DNA of 7,373 nucleotides from NCBI GenBank assembly GCA_029939545.1, contig JAOZSS010000023.1, forward strand, positions 1-7,373, in the 5' to 3' direction. Position numbers and translations under genes: made by a program. The notes beneath the pieces were generated by a model. It searched no databases, was not told the DNA's origin, and was given only the letters and a program-made list of their open reading frames with translations. Positions within the stretch are counted from its first letter, which is position 1. Each line of letters opens with the position of its first letter. Shown here piece after piece: positions 1 through 5,854 of this stretch. This DNA comes from Kiritimatiellia bacterium. Its GTDB lineage: Bacteria; Verrucomicrobiota; Kiritimatiellia; UBA8416; JABMPJ01.

Positions 1-44
1 CCTCGGCCGATCGTCGGGGAGCGCCTCTGCAGCGGTTGTCCGTG

Positions 45-81
45 AAACGGCATTATGCCGAGTTCCGGATTATGCCGAGTA
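45..81 (+). repeat. Left arm of 37-bp perfect inverted repeat
   Basis: This arm is the exact reverse complement of 353-389. It contains two direct copies of TTATGCCGAG (53-62 and 70-79) separated by GTTCCGG-like spacer bases, and begins with AAACGGCA. The match stops abruptly at both ends (44 against 390, 82 against 352). Confidence 0.85.
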
Positions 82-352
82 GGCTGCCGGTGGCGGCGTG
101 AGTTCGCCTGCTTTGCTGAGCGTTCGCGCGTTCTTGCCTTAGAGTCGGGGTGATCTTGCTCGGCATAATCCGAGTGCCCCGAAAGACGTTCAATGCACGG
201 AAGGGCTGCTGCGCAATGCGAGTTCCTTCGGTATCTCACGCCTCGCCGCCACGGGTCCGACAATCTGCCTCTGTGAGACGGCACAGTTTTATGCCGAGTA
301 ATGCGGAGCCAAGAACTCGGAAAGGTACAGGAATACGCAGACGGTACTGAAT

Positions 353-389
353 TACTCGGCATAATCCGGAACTCGGCATAATGCCGTTT
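353..389 (-). repeat. Right arm of 37-bp perfect inverted repeat
   Basis: This arm is the exact reverse complement of 45-81, with two CTCGGCATAA copies (355-364 and 372-381). Its outer 8 bases (382-389, TGCCGTTT) are shared with the left half of the 32-bp palindrome that follows. A second, shorter inverted match of 14 bp lies inside the element (289-302 against 351-364). Confidence 0.85.
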
Positions 390-413
390 ATGCCGAGCTC
401 GGCATAAACGGCA
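382..413. repeat. 32-bp perfect palindrome
   Basis: Two 16-base halves are exact reverse complements with no spacer. The left half is TGCCGTTTATGCCGAG and the right half is CTCGGCATAAACGGCA. The centre is GAGCTC. The palindrome joins two decamers head to head and shares its outer TGCCGTTT/AAACGGCA with the ends of the 37-bp inverted repeat. Such a sequence could extrude as a cruciform, bind a dimeric protein, or mark an element end or resolution site. Which of these applies cannot be decided from sequence. Confidence 0.85.
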
Positions 414-583
414 ATCCAGTTGAAAGGCGCTCGGGGTCTGGTCAAGGGTGGTGGGCGGGCTCCCTGGTCTTGAAGGCGGCGACATGCCGACACGGCAGAC
501 AGGACGGACGGCTTGCAGGGCCGAAGGCATCGCGATCCGGGCGGCTTGGCTGACGGGGCGGCATCTGGCCGCTTCCCTGGGGG

Positions 584-597
584 CGGAATGCGGAGTG
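584..597 (+). repeat. CGGAATG heptamer pair, copy 1
   Basis: Two consecutive heptamers, CGGAATG (584-590) and CGGAGTG (591-597). The same pair recurs at 5815-5828 and 6692-6705, each time in non-coding or gene-start sequence. They resemble short tandemly repeated heptanucleotides of the kind described in cyanobacteria, though only the layout is comparable, not the sequence. Confidence 0.6.
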
Positions 598-680
598 TGT
601 TTTCCGAGTTTCGAGGACGGCACACTCGGGATCACTGCCGGGGTCTCACGGGCGGCGGGTGGGCTTGGTTCGTACTCCAA

Positions 681-700
681 GTCTGCGCGAAAGCGCGGAC
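681..700 (+). repeat. Hairpin with GAAA tetraloop
   Basis: Bases 681-688 pair with 693-700 to give an 8-bp stem closed by a GAAA loop (689-692), a classic GNRA tetraloop in structured RNAs. One pair (684-697) is T-G, which would be a stable U-G wobble only in a + strand transcript. The loop and 3' strand (689-697, GAAAGCGCG) can instead pair perfectly with 720-728 (CGCGCTTTC), so two mutually exclusive folds are possible. Confidence 0.55.
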
Positions 701-877
701 ACCGCTTCACTTTCTTGCGCGCGCTTTCCAGAGAGCCGAAGAACCAGTGCGACTTGTCTCGGCGAAGCCGAAGGCGGAGACGGAAGCACGGTTCATGGCA
801 GGCCGCCTGTCGGCGGCGTTCCGCCGTCGCCCGAAGGGCTATGGCGGACACAGTGATTTGCCGGAAGAAGCAGAAGA

Positions 878-913
878 GTCGAGCTTCCCGGCTTGCGAAG
901 CCGGATGCTCGAC
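878..913 (+). repeat. Two-part hairpin, 7 bp + 7 bp
   Basis: The inner stem is CCGGCTT (888-894) with AAGCCGG (898-904) around a GCG loop. The outer stem is GTCGAGC (878-884) with GCTCGAC (907-913). A small internal loop (TTC against AT) separates them. No T-run follows, so it does not look like a simple intrinsic terminator. Confidence 0.65.
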
Positions 914-949
914 ACCACGGAGTCCGTCAGGACGACCCGGCGCACAAGC

Positions 950-970
950 CTGCGTCAAGCGTTGACGCGG
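950..970 (+). repeat. 9-bp hairpin with 3-nt loop
   Basis: GCGTCAA (952-958) and TTGACGC (962-968) are perfect complements around a GCG loop. Two further pairs extend the stem (951-969 as T-G and 950-970 as C-G). The T-G pair favours a + strand RNA. The same GCG loop occurs in the hairpin at 878-913. Confidence 0.6.
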
Positions 971-985
971 TGCGTGTGCCGCATG

Positions 986-1006
986 GTGTCCGGCGTCGCC
1001 GGACAC
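986..1006. repeat. 21-nt near-perfect palindrome
   Basis: GTGTCCGGCG (986-995) and CGCCGGACAC (997-1006) are exact reverse complements around a single base at 996. A one-base loop cannot form sterically, so as RNA the stem would open at its tip. As DNA it is an almost perfect palindrome. Confidence 0.65.
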
Positions 1007-1056
1007 GGGAACAACAAGAGCGAAGCCGTTGAGGTCGCGAAGCGACTCCGCAAGGG

Positions 1057-1102
1057 GCGCTGGCGCGGAACTTGGCTTCTGAGCAAGTTCCGTGAGCAGC
1101 GC
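1057..1102 (+). repeat. Extended hairpin, 8 bp + 6 bp with internal loop
   Basis: The inner stem GGAACTTG (1067-1074) / CAAGTTCC (1084-1091) surrounds a 9-nt loop. The outer stem GCGCTG (1057-1062) / CAGCGC (1097-1102) is separated from it by an internal loop of 4 and 5 bases. The combination makes one 46-nt rod. A smaller bulged hairpin (1031-1048, GAA loop) lies directly upstream. Confidence 0.6.
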
Positions 1103-1170
1103 GGGGTCTTCATGGCGCGTGCAACAACCGTTTGCATCACTGATCCCGGTTGCGCGTGGGAGGGCCTGAG

Positions 1171-1205
1171 CATGAACCGTGACACCTTCGGTGGCGCGGT
1201 TCATG
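1171..1205 (+). repeat. Long hairpin, about 15 bp with one mismatch
   Basis: CATGAACCG (1171-1179) pairs with CGGTTCATG (1197-1205). The stem continues inward through a T-G pair (1180-1196), a G-C pair (1181-1195), one A/G mismatch (1182 and 1194) and CACC/GGTG (1183-1186, 1190-1193), closing on a TTC loop. The T-G pair again supports a + strand RNA. A third copy of CGGTTCATG lies at 789-797. Confidence 0.65.
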
Positions 1206-1256
1206 GCCTTGGGAAGCGTGGAACGGACGTCGGCATCGTTGACCACTGTCGCGCGG

Positions 1257-1284
1257 GCGATAGCTGGCAGGATGACAGCTTCGC
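1257..1284 (+). repeat. Hairpin with single-base bulge
   Basis: GCGA (1257-1260) and AGCTG (1262-1266) pair with CAGCTTCGC (1276-1284), leaving T1261 bulged and a 9-nt loop. It sits just inside the 3' strand of the proposed long-range stem at 1286-1296. Confidence 0.5.
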
Positions 1285-1391
1285 TGGCGGCCTGCCTGCA
1301 TAGTACCCGAGGCTCGACCATTTCATTTTCCCCGCCTCCGCCAAGAAGGCGATGCTTGCAACGAAACAGACCGAAGGCTAATCTCCCTCTC

Positions 1392-2687
1392 ATGAATGAG
1401 ATTTTGGACGGGATTGAGTCGGGTGATGTCAAGATTGCGGTTATTGGGCTGGGCTATGTGGGTCTGCCGCTGGCGGTGGAGTTTGGACGAAAGTTCGAGA
1501 CGATCGGGTTCGACGTCAAGACGGGCCGGATTGCGGACCTCGAGAACCAGGTCGACCGGACGCTCGAGACGACGGCCGAGGAGTTGGCGGCCGCCTCAAA
1601 ACTGAGCTACACCTGCGACCCCGAAGATCTGGCGGGCTGCGATTTCTATCTTGTAACGGTTCCTACCCCGATCGACGAGGGCAAGCAGCCGGACCTGACG
1701 CCGCTCGTGGCCGCCTCTACTACCGTGGGACGCGTGCTGAGCAAGGGAGGCATCGTCATCTATGAGAGCACGGTCTATCCCGGCTGCACCGAGGAGGTCT
1801 GTGTGCCGATCCTCGAGCATGAGAGCGGACTCGAATTCAATGCGGATTTCTTCTGCGGCTATAGTCCCGAGCGAATCAACCCCGGCGACAAGGAACATCG
1901 CCTCACTACGATATTAAAGGTCACGGCGGGATCGGACGAGCCCACGGCCAAGGCCGTGGATGCGCTCTATACTTCTATCATCGAGGCTGGCACTCACTTG
2001 GCGCCGACAATCAAAGTGGCGGAGGCGGCCAAGGTAATCGAGAACTCACAGCGCGATATCAACATCGCGTTCGTGAACGAGCTGGCGATCATCTTTGATC
2101 GCCTCGGCATCGACACGCTCGACGTGCTCGAAGCCGCGGGCACGAAGTGGAACTTTCTCCCATTCCGTCCCGGCCTGGTCGGTGGCCACTGCATTGGCGT
2201 GGACCCCTACTACCTGGCGCACAAGGCGCAGGCGGAAGGATACAACCCCGAGATTATCCTCGCGGGCAGGCGCATCAACGACAACATGGGCCGCTATGCC
2301 GCCTCGCGTGTCATCAAGCTCCTGATCAAGCAGGGGCACCGCGTACTGGGCTCACGCGTGCTGGTGCTGGGCATCACGTTCAAGGAGAACTGTCCGGATA
2401 TCCGTAACTCGCGCGTGATTGACGTGGTGGACGAGTTGACCGATTTCGGGGTGCAGGTGGATGTTTTCGATCCATGGGCGAATAGGGACGAGGTGGAAGC
2501 CGAGTACGAAATTGCGCTGATAGACCAGCCGACGCCTGAGCAGAAGGCTCAATATGACGGGGTGGTCCTTGCCGTTGGGCATGACCGCTTCCGAGAACTG
2601 GACCTGGGCAAGTTCTCCAAGAAAGGCACCGTCATCTTCGACATGAAGGCGTTTTTTGATCGCGAAGCGTCTGACGAAAGGCTGTAG
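1392..2687 (+). CDS. Nucleotide-sugar dehydrogenase, TviB/WbpO type (UDP-N-acetylhexosamine 6-dehydrogenase)
   Basis: A cytoplasmic NAD-dependent enzyme (431 aa) that oxidises C6 of a UDP-N-acetylhexosamine to the uronic acid, a precursor for capsule, O-antigen or exopolysaccharide. The Rossmann motif is at residues 19-24 (GLGYVG). The hallmark GYSPERINPGDKEH follows at about residue 157, with the catalytic-site Lys214 and Asn218 in AEAAKVIEN and the catalytic Cys267 in GGHCIGVDPYYL. The C-terminal UDP-binding domain starts near residue 320 (LGITFKENCPDIRNSR). GYSPERINPGDKEH is typical of the TviB/WbpO/CapL branch rather than Ugd/TuaD. The frame stays open back to 1179, but the extra 71 residues are low-complexity and precede the conserved fold, so ATG 1392 is chosen. 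Its Shine-Dalgarno is poor. UDP-GlcNAc and UDP-GalNAc as substrates cannot be separated by eye. Confidence 0.93.
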   Translation: MNEILDGIESGDVKIAVIGLGYVGLPLAVEFGRKFETIGFDVKTGRIADLENQVDRTLETTAEELAAASKLSYTCDPEDLAGCDFYLVTVPTPIDEGKQPDLTPLVAASTTVGRVLSKGGIVIYESTVYPGCTEEVCVPILEHESGLEFNADFFCGYSPERINPGDKEHRLTTILKVTAGSDEPTAKAVDALYTSIIEAGTHLAPTIKVAEAAKVIENSQRDINIAFVNELAIIFDRLGIDTLDVLEAAGTKWNFLPFRPGLVGGHCIGVDPYYLAHKAQAEGYNPEIILAGRRINDNMGRYAASRVIKLLIKQGHRVLGSRVLVLGITFKENCPDIRNSRVIDVVDELTDFGVQVDVFDPWANRDEVEAEYEIALIDQPTPEQKAQYDGVVLAVGHDRFRELDLGKFSKKGTVIFDMKAFFDREASDERL

Positions 2688-2692
2688 CAATC

Positions 2693-3364
2693 ATGGCATC
2701 TGCGGTCGTGCTCCTTTCCGGCGGCATCGATTCATCGACGCTGCTGCACTACGTCTGCCGCACGCTTGGGGTTAAGACTATCTACGCCATCTCCTTCCGT
2801 TACGGCCAGCGCCATTCGCGTGAGCTCAAGGCCGCCGCCGCCCAAGCGGCCGCAGTCGGTGTGTGCGAGCATCGCATCCTCGACATCTCCGGATTCGGCG
2901 ACATGACCGCAGGCGGCAGCGTTCTGACCAACCCGGACTCCGAGATCCCCTACCTCTCCGCCATCCCTGAGGCCGACCGGCAGCAGCCACCAACCTATGT
3001 ACCCAACCGCAACATGGTACTCCTCTCACTGGCGGCGGCCTATGCCGAGGCCAACGACGTAGGCGACATCTACTATGGGGCACAAGCCCAGGATGAGTAT
3101 GGCTACTGGGATTGCACCACCGACTTTCTAGCGAGGATCAACACCCTACTCGCTTTAAACAGGAAAGACGCGGTCACGGTCCACGCGCCCTTTATCGACA
3201 AGCCCAAAGCCGAGGTCGTGCAGATCGGACTCGAGCTGGGCGTTGACTACGCCCAGACCTGGACATGCTACCGCGGAGGCGACACACCGTGCGGAAGCTG
3301 CCCAAGCTGCGTAGAGCGCTCCAATGCTTTCAGAAAAATCGGGCACGACGACCCATTGACTTGA
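2693..3364 (+). CDS. queC: 7-cyano-7-deazaguanine synthase QueC
   Basis: An ATP-dependent enzyme converting 7-carboxy-7-deazaguanine and ammonia to preQ0, the precursor of queuosine in tRNA and of some 7-deazaguanine DNA modifications. The 223-aa length is normal. The N-terminal PP-loop is SGGIDSST at residues 9-16, and the family motifs FRYGQRHSREL (about 35-45) and PNRNMVLLSLAAAYAE (about 103-118) are present. Four zinc-binding cysteines close the protein: Cys192, Cys200, Cys203 and Cys206 (CGSCPSC), all intact. The gene begins 5 nt after the dehydrogenase stop, with AAAGG about 10 nt upstream of the ATG, so co-transcription and translational coupling are likely. No queD, queE or queF is nearby, so its partners must be elsewhere. 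Nothing here specifically suggests a DNA-modification island. Confidence 0.96.
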   Translation: MASAVVLLSGGIDSSTLLHYVCRTLGVKTIYAISFRYGQRHSRELKAAAAQAAAVGVCEHRILDISGFGDMTAGGSVLTNPDSEIPYLSAIPEADRQQPPTYVPNRNMVLLSLAAAYAEANDVGDIYYGAQAQDEYGYWDCTTDFLARINTLLALNRKDAVTVHAPFIDKPKAEVVQIGLELGVDYAQTWTCYRGGDTPCGSCPSCVERSNAFRKIGHDDPLT

Positions 3365-3389
3365 TCAAAGCGGTACGTTTCGCTATCCT
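3361..3389 (+). promoter_or_regulatory. Possible sigma-70-like promoter for the membrane-protein gene
   Basis: TTGATC (3361-3366) and TATCCT (3384-3389) are 17 nt apart, with four of six consensus bases each. Initiation about 7 nt downstream would fall at or just before ATG 3397. That would give an almost leaderless mRNA and would fit the lack of any Shine-Dalgarno there. The -35 element overlaps the queC stop codon. The match is weak and could be chance. Confidence 0.25.
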
Positions 3390-3396
3390 CAGCTCC

Positions 3397-5799
3397 ATGA
3401 CGAAACGGAGCATTTTCATAGGGCTGGTATGCGCCGTCCTCCTCGCCGTCATCACCTACTTCAACGACATGGTCATGCGGGGGACCTTCCTGGTCGGCAA
3501 CTATCTCCCCGTGGCCGTTTTCGGCTCGCTGATTCTTTTCCTGCTTGCGGTCAACCCGCTCCTTCGGAAACTCTCGCGTCGCCTTCCGCTTTCCGGTCGC
3601 GAGCTGGCCGTCATCATCGCGCTGGTCCTCTTTACTTGCTACCTGCCCGGGCGTGGCTTGCTCCATTTCTTCTCCACCGCCGTCATGCTGCCGCACCACC
3701 ACCTGCGCACCAAGCCCTCGTGGCAGAACGAGCCGACGGCGCTAACCCATGGCGACGTGCTCAACTGGCAACGCCTGGAACAGGCCCTGGCAAGTGAGGG
3801 CGCCGCCCCACCCCTTGCAGCGCTGCAACAAGCCGTACAGGCAGCCATGGAGGAAGACGAGCCCGATGCCCGTCACGAGGGCGAAGAGAACTGGGCCCTT
3901 CTTGCTGCACTGAACAGGGTGATTGAGCAGACGGGGCTTGGGCTTCAGCCAGACCTGACTGACGCCCTGACGCTCTCCCCTTACGCACGAGAACTGCTGG
4001 GGCGCGACCGGGAACTGCTCACTGACGAGGATCGGCAGACGATCAACCGCGGGGTGGTCGACGCCCTCCTTGCGGACGTGGTCGTGCCGCATCGATTGGG
4101 TCCCGTCGCGCGTGCCCCGGCCCGCATGCTGGCAGATGTATCGCGCGACAGCACACGCGTACTCGATGGTTTTGTTACCGGCCTAGCCCAGGGCGAGGCG
4201 AAGATTCCCTACTCGGATGTGCCATGGCAGGCGTGGACACGGGCGTTGCTGTTCTGGATGCCCCTGATTGTGACGGTCTGTGCGATGGTCGTGGGGCTCG
4301 GCCTGGTCCTTCACCGGCAGTGGGCCACGCACGAGCATCTCCCCTACCCGACCGTCGAGTTTGCCCAATCCCTCCTACCCGACGACGACTCCGGGTGGAG
4401 CCCGGTCATGCGCAGCCGGCTCTTCTGGCTTGGGGCCGCCGTGGTGCTGGCGATCCACATGAACAACTATGCCTGCGTCTGGTGGCCGGACAACCTGATT
4501 AAGATCAAGACTCAGTTCCAATTCGAGCCGTTGCTCAAGCTATTTCCTGTACTCGAGCGTGGAGGCGCGTGGGGCATCTTTACGCCTGTCATTATCTTCA
4601 CGGCGGTCGGGTTTGCCTACTTCCTGGCAACAGACGTATCCCTCTCGCTCGGCGTGGCACCCTATCTCTACTGCCTGATTGTGGGCGTCCTGGCCGGCTA
4701 CGGCGTCACGGTCGGCGGCGGGATGCTGCGCGTCTCGCTGGATTCTTCGTTCTATGCCGGATCCTACTTCGGCATGTTTGCCGTGCTCCTCTATACAGGG
4801 CGTCACTATTACCTATCGGCCTTGCGGCGCGGCGTCGGGATGCAGGCGCGAGACGAGATTGAGCCTTCGGCCATATGGGGGGTGCGTCTGTTCCTCGTGA
4901 CCGCCGTCCTCTTCATATTCCAGCTTCACCTGGTCGGCATGGATTGGCAGCTCTCGCTACTCTACATGTTGGGCATGCTGGTGATCTTCACGGTGATCAG
5001 TCGCCTGCTGGCCGAGGCGGGTGTCTTCTTCGTGCACTCCTATTTCTATCCCTGTGCCTTGATCTGGGCGTTTATGGGCGCCCGCGCCGCGGGGCCCAAC
5101 CAGCTCCTGGTCCTGGCGATGATCTCCGGACTGCTCCTGATTGACCCGCGCGAAGCGATGATGCCTTTTGCCATGTCCGGCATCCACTTGGTCGACTCCG
5201 TAAAGCTGCGCATCGGCAAGACGACGGTGTGGGGTATGGTCGCACTCGTCCTCGGATTCGTTATCGCCACGCCCGTGATCATCCATCTCCAGTATCAGCG
5301 CGGGGCCATTCTGTCGAGTGATAGCTGGTCCGCGAACGCGGTCCCAACCTTCCCTTACGATGTCAACGTCCAGATGACCCGGCGTCTCGAGGCCCAGGGC
5401 GCCCTCGACCGCGCCTACACGGTTTCCGGCTGGGAACGGTTCACTGAGATGGATCCCGACGGCGAGTTTCTGATCGGATTCGCCGCGATGTTTGCGATGG
5501 TCATCCTCTTCTCGTTTCTGCGCTACCGCTTCGCCAAGTGGCCGCTGCATCCATTGATCTTTCTTGTGCTCGGCACCTACCAGAGCCGCCACCTCGCCTT
5601 CTCGTTCCTGCTGGGCTACTTCATCAAGAGTGCGGTGACCCGGCACGGTGGCGCGGGACTCTACCGTAAGCTGAAGCCATTGATGATCGGTCTGATAGCA
5701 GGCGAGATGCTCGCTGCGATCATTCCCGTGGTGATTGGTGCGATTTACTACGCGGTGCAGGGCGAGCCGCCCAAGCCGTTCAGGATTATGCCGGGATAG
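3397..5799 (+). CDS. Large multi-pass membrane protein, probably DUF6785/DUF6784 family
   Basis: An 800-aa inner-membrane protein of unknown function. Three hydrophobic segments open it (about 5-22, 33-53, 68-88). A hydrophilic region with an acidic stretch (MEEDEPDARHEGEE) spans about 100-275, followed by roughly ten or more further segments to the C-terminus (for example about 283-305, 341-358, 394-412, 421-437, 494-514, 609-631, 691-708, 759-787). Motifs such as HRQWATHEHLPYPT, FAYFLATDVSLSLG, YTGRHYYLS, LLIDPREAMMPF and a late LGTYQSRHLAFSFLLGYF match my recollection of the DUF6785/DUF6784 proteins common in PVC bacteria, sometimes compared with oligopeptide-transporter-like permeases. 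The name is therefore recollection and a transport role is inference. The frame is open upstream to 3265 inside queC; ATG 3397 is chosen because the hydrophobic N-terminus begins directly there. No Shine-Dalgarno is seen. It lies 32 nt after queC. Confidence 0.8.
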   Translation: MTKRSIFIGLVCAVLLAVITYFNDMVMRGTFLVGNYLPVAVFGSLILFLLAVNPLLRKLSRRLPLSGRELAVIIALVLFTCYLPGRGLLHFFSTAVMLPHHHLRTKPSWQNEPTALTHGDVLNWQRLEQALASEGAAPPLAALQQAVQAAMEEDEPDARHEGEENWALLAALNRVIEQTGLGLQPDLTDALTLSPYARELLGRDRELLTDEDRQTINRGVVDALLADVVVPHRLGPVARAPARMLADVSRDSTRVLDGFVTGLAQGEAKIPYSDVPWQAWTRALLFWMPLIVTVCAMVVGLGLVLHRQWATHEHLPYPTVEFAQSLLPDDDSGWSPVMRSRLFWLGAAVVLAIHMNNYACVWWPDNLIKIKTQFQFEPLLKLFPVLERGGAWGIFTPVIIFTAVGFAYFLATDVSLSLGVAPYLYCLIVGVLAGYGVTVGGGMLRVSLDSSFYAGSYFGMFAVLLYTGRHYYLSALRRGVGMQARDEIEPSAIWGVRLFLVTAVLFIFQLHLVGMDWQLSLLYMLGMLVIFTVISRLLAEAGVFFVHSYFYPCALIWAFMGARAAGPNQLLVLAMISGLLLIDPREAMMPFAMSGIHLVDSVKLRIGKTTVWGMVALVLGFVIATPVIIHLQYQRGAILSSDSWSANAVPTFPYDVNVQMTRRLEAQGALDRAYTVSGWERFTEMDPDGEFLIGFAAMFAMVILFSFLRYRFAKWPLHPLIFLVLGTYQSRHLAFSFLLGYFIKSAVTRHGGAGLYRKLKPLMIGLIAGEMLAAIIPVVIGAIYYAVQGEPPKPFRIMPG

Positions 5800-5807
5800 T
5801 TCGAATG

Positions 5808-5849
5808 TGGAACTCGGAATGCGGAATGCGGAAATTGGAATTCGGGACG
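5808..5849 (+). repeat. Six imperfect tandem heptamers (CGGAATG type)
   Basis: Reading in sevens gives TGGAACT, CGGAATG, CGGAATG, CGGAAAT, TGGAATT and CGGGACG. The array fills most of the 55-nt gap between the membrane-protein stop and ATG 5855. It contains ATG triplets in different frames (5819 and 5826), so start-codon prediction is easily misled here. The CGGAATG pair recurs at 6692-6705 and, with one change, at 584-597. Confidence 0.7.
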
Positions 5850-5854
5850 TGCAG

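Larger units (their letters stand above)
45..413. repeat. Cluster of TTATGCCGAG decamers in both orientations; possible small non-autonomous element
   Basis: Eight exact copies of one decamer lie within this stretch. It reads TTATGCCGAG at 53-62, 70-79, 289-298 and 388-397, and CTCGGCATAA (its reverse complement) at 159-168, 355-364, 372-381 and 398-407. The outer copies form a perfect 37-bp inverted repeat about 270 bp apart, which gives the stretch the outline of a miniature element with inverted ends. The interior (82-352) shows no convincing gene; its only forward reading frame, 66 codons at 150-350, contains the repeat itself and resembles nothing known. No target-site duplication is visible at the edges, so transposition is unproven. 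Alternatives are a REP/BIME-like extragenic palindrome cluster or a protein-binding array. Confidence 0.7.
797..1296 (+). ncRNA. Candidate large structured RNA (hypothesis)
   Basis: An 11-bp perfect long-range inverted repeat (797-807 GGCAGGCCGCC against 1286-1296) could close a domain of about 500 nt containing at least eight local hairpins, at 878-913, 922-933, 950-970, 986-1006, 1031-1048, 1057-1102, 1171-1205 and 1257-1284. Stems at 950-970 and 1171-1205 include T-G or G-T pairs that work only in a + strand RNA, as does the 681-700 stem just upstream. No known large RNA (RNase P, tmRNA, SRP, 6S, group I or II intron) could be recognised by eye. High GC content makes chance stems common, so this is a hypothesis. 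An alternative is a cluster of unrelated extragenic palindromes in DNA. Confidence 0.25.
430..1391. other. Gene-free, hairpin-rich spacer upstream of the dehydrogenase gene
   Basis: No reading frame here looks like a protein. The long open frames on both strands (for example 448-1032 forward and 839-1432 reverse) are Arg-, Ala- or Pro-rich, with no recognisable motif, and follow from high GC content. No tRNA or rRNA signature was found. The stretch does hold many inverted repeats in close succession between about 680 and 1300, listed separately, plus two CGGAATG-type heptamers at 584-597. It is either a structured non-coding RNA locus, an array of small palindromes, or the remains of decayed mobile DNA. 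Confidence 0.7.

Noticed and set aside
45..413. CRISPR array
   Set aside because: The repeats occur in both orientations, are only 10 bp, and have irregular spacing, and no cas genes are visible.
878..913. Intrinsic terminator
   Set aside because: There is no T-run after the stem, and no gene ends upstream of it.
448..1032. Forward open frame of 194 codons
   Set aside because: It is extremely Arg-rich with runs of RRRRR, has no domain-like pattern, and runs across several hairpins. It is best explained by GC-rich non-coding DNA.
680..1300. Integron attC cassette array
   Set aside because: The stems are short, lack convincing paired RYYYAAC/GTTRRRY core sites, and enclose no cassette genes; no integrase is present.
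1179..1391. 71-residue N-terminal extension of the dehydrogenase
   Set aside because: It is low-complexity and precedes the normal N-terminus; family proteins begin shortly before the GxGxxG motif, as they do from ATG 1392.
839..1432. Reverse open frame of 197 codons
   Set aside because: It runs into the dehydrogenase coding sequence on the opposite strand, is Ala/Pro/Arg-rich, and shows no recognisable motif. Its path through multiple inverted repeats argues against a protein gene.
2693..3364. 7-deazaguanine DNA-modification island around queC
   Set aside because: No dpd genes, TGT-like genes or restriction genes accompany it in the window; an ordinary preQ0 role is simpler.
3265..3396. 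44-residue N-terminal extension of the membrane protein inside queC
   Set aside because: It overlaps the conserved zinc-binding end of queC and is Arg-rich; the hydrophobic N-terminus starts at ATG 3397.
4957..5646. Reverse open frame of 229 codons inside the membrane-protein gene
   Set aside because: It is antisense to a clearly conserved coding sequence, His/Asp/Arg-rich, and has no motif; it is a shadow of codon bias.
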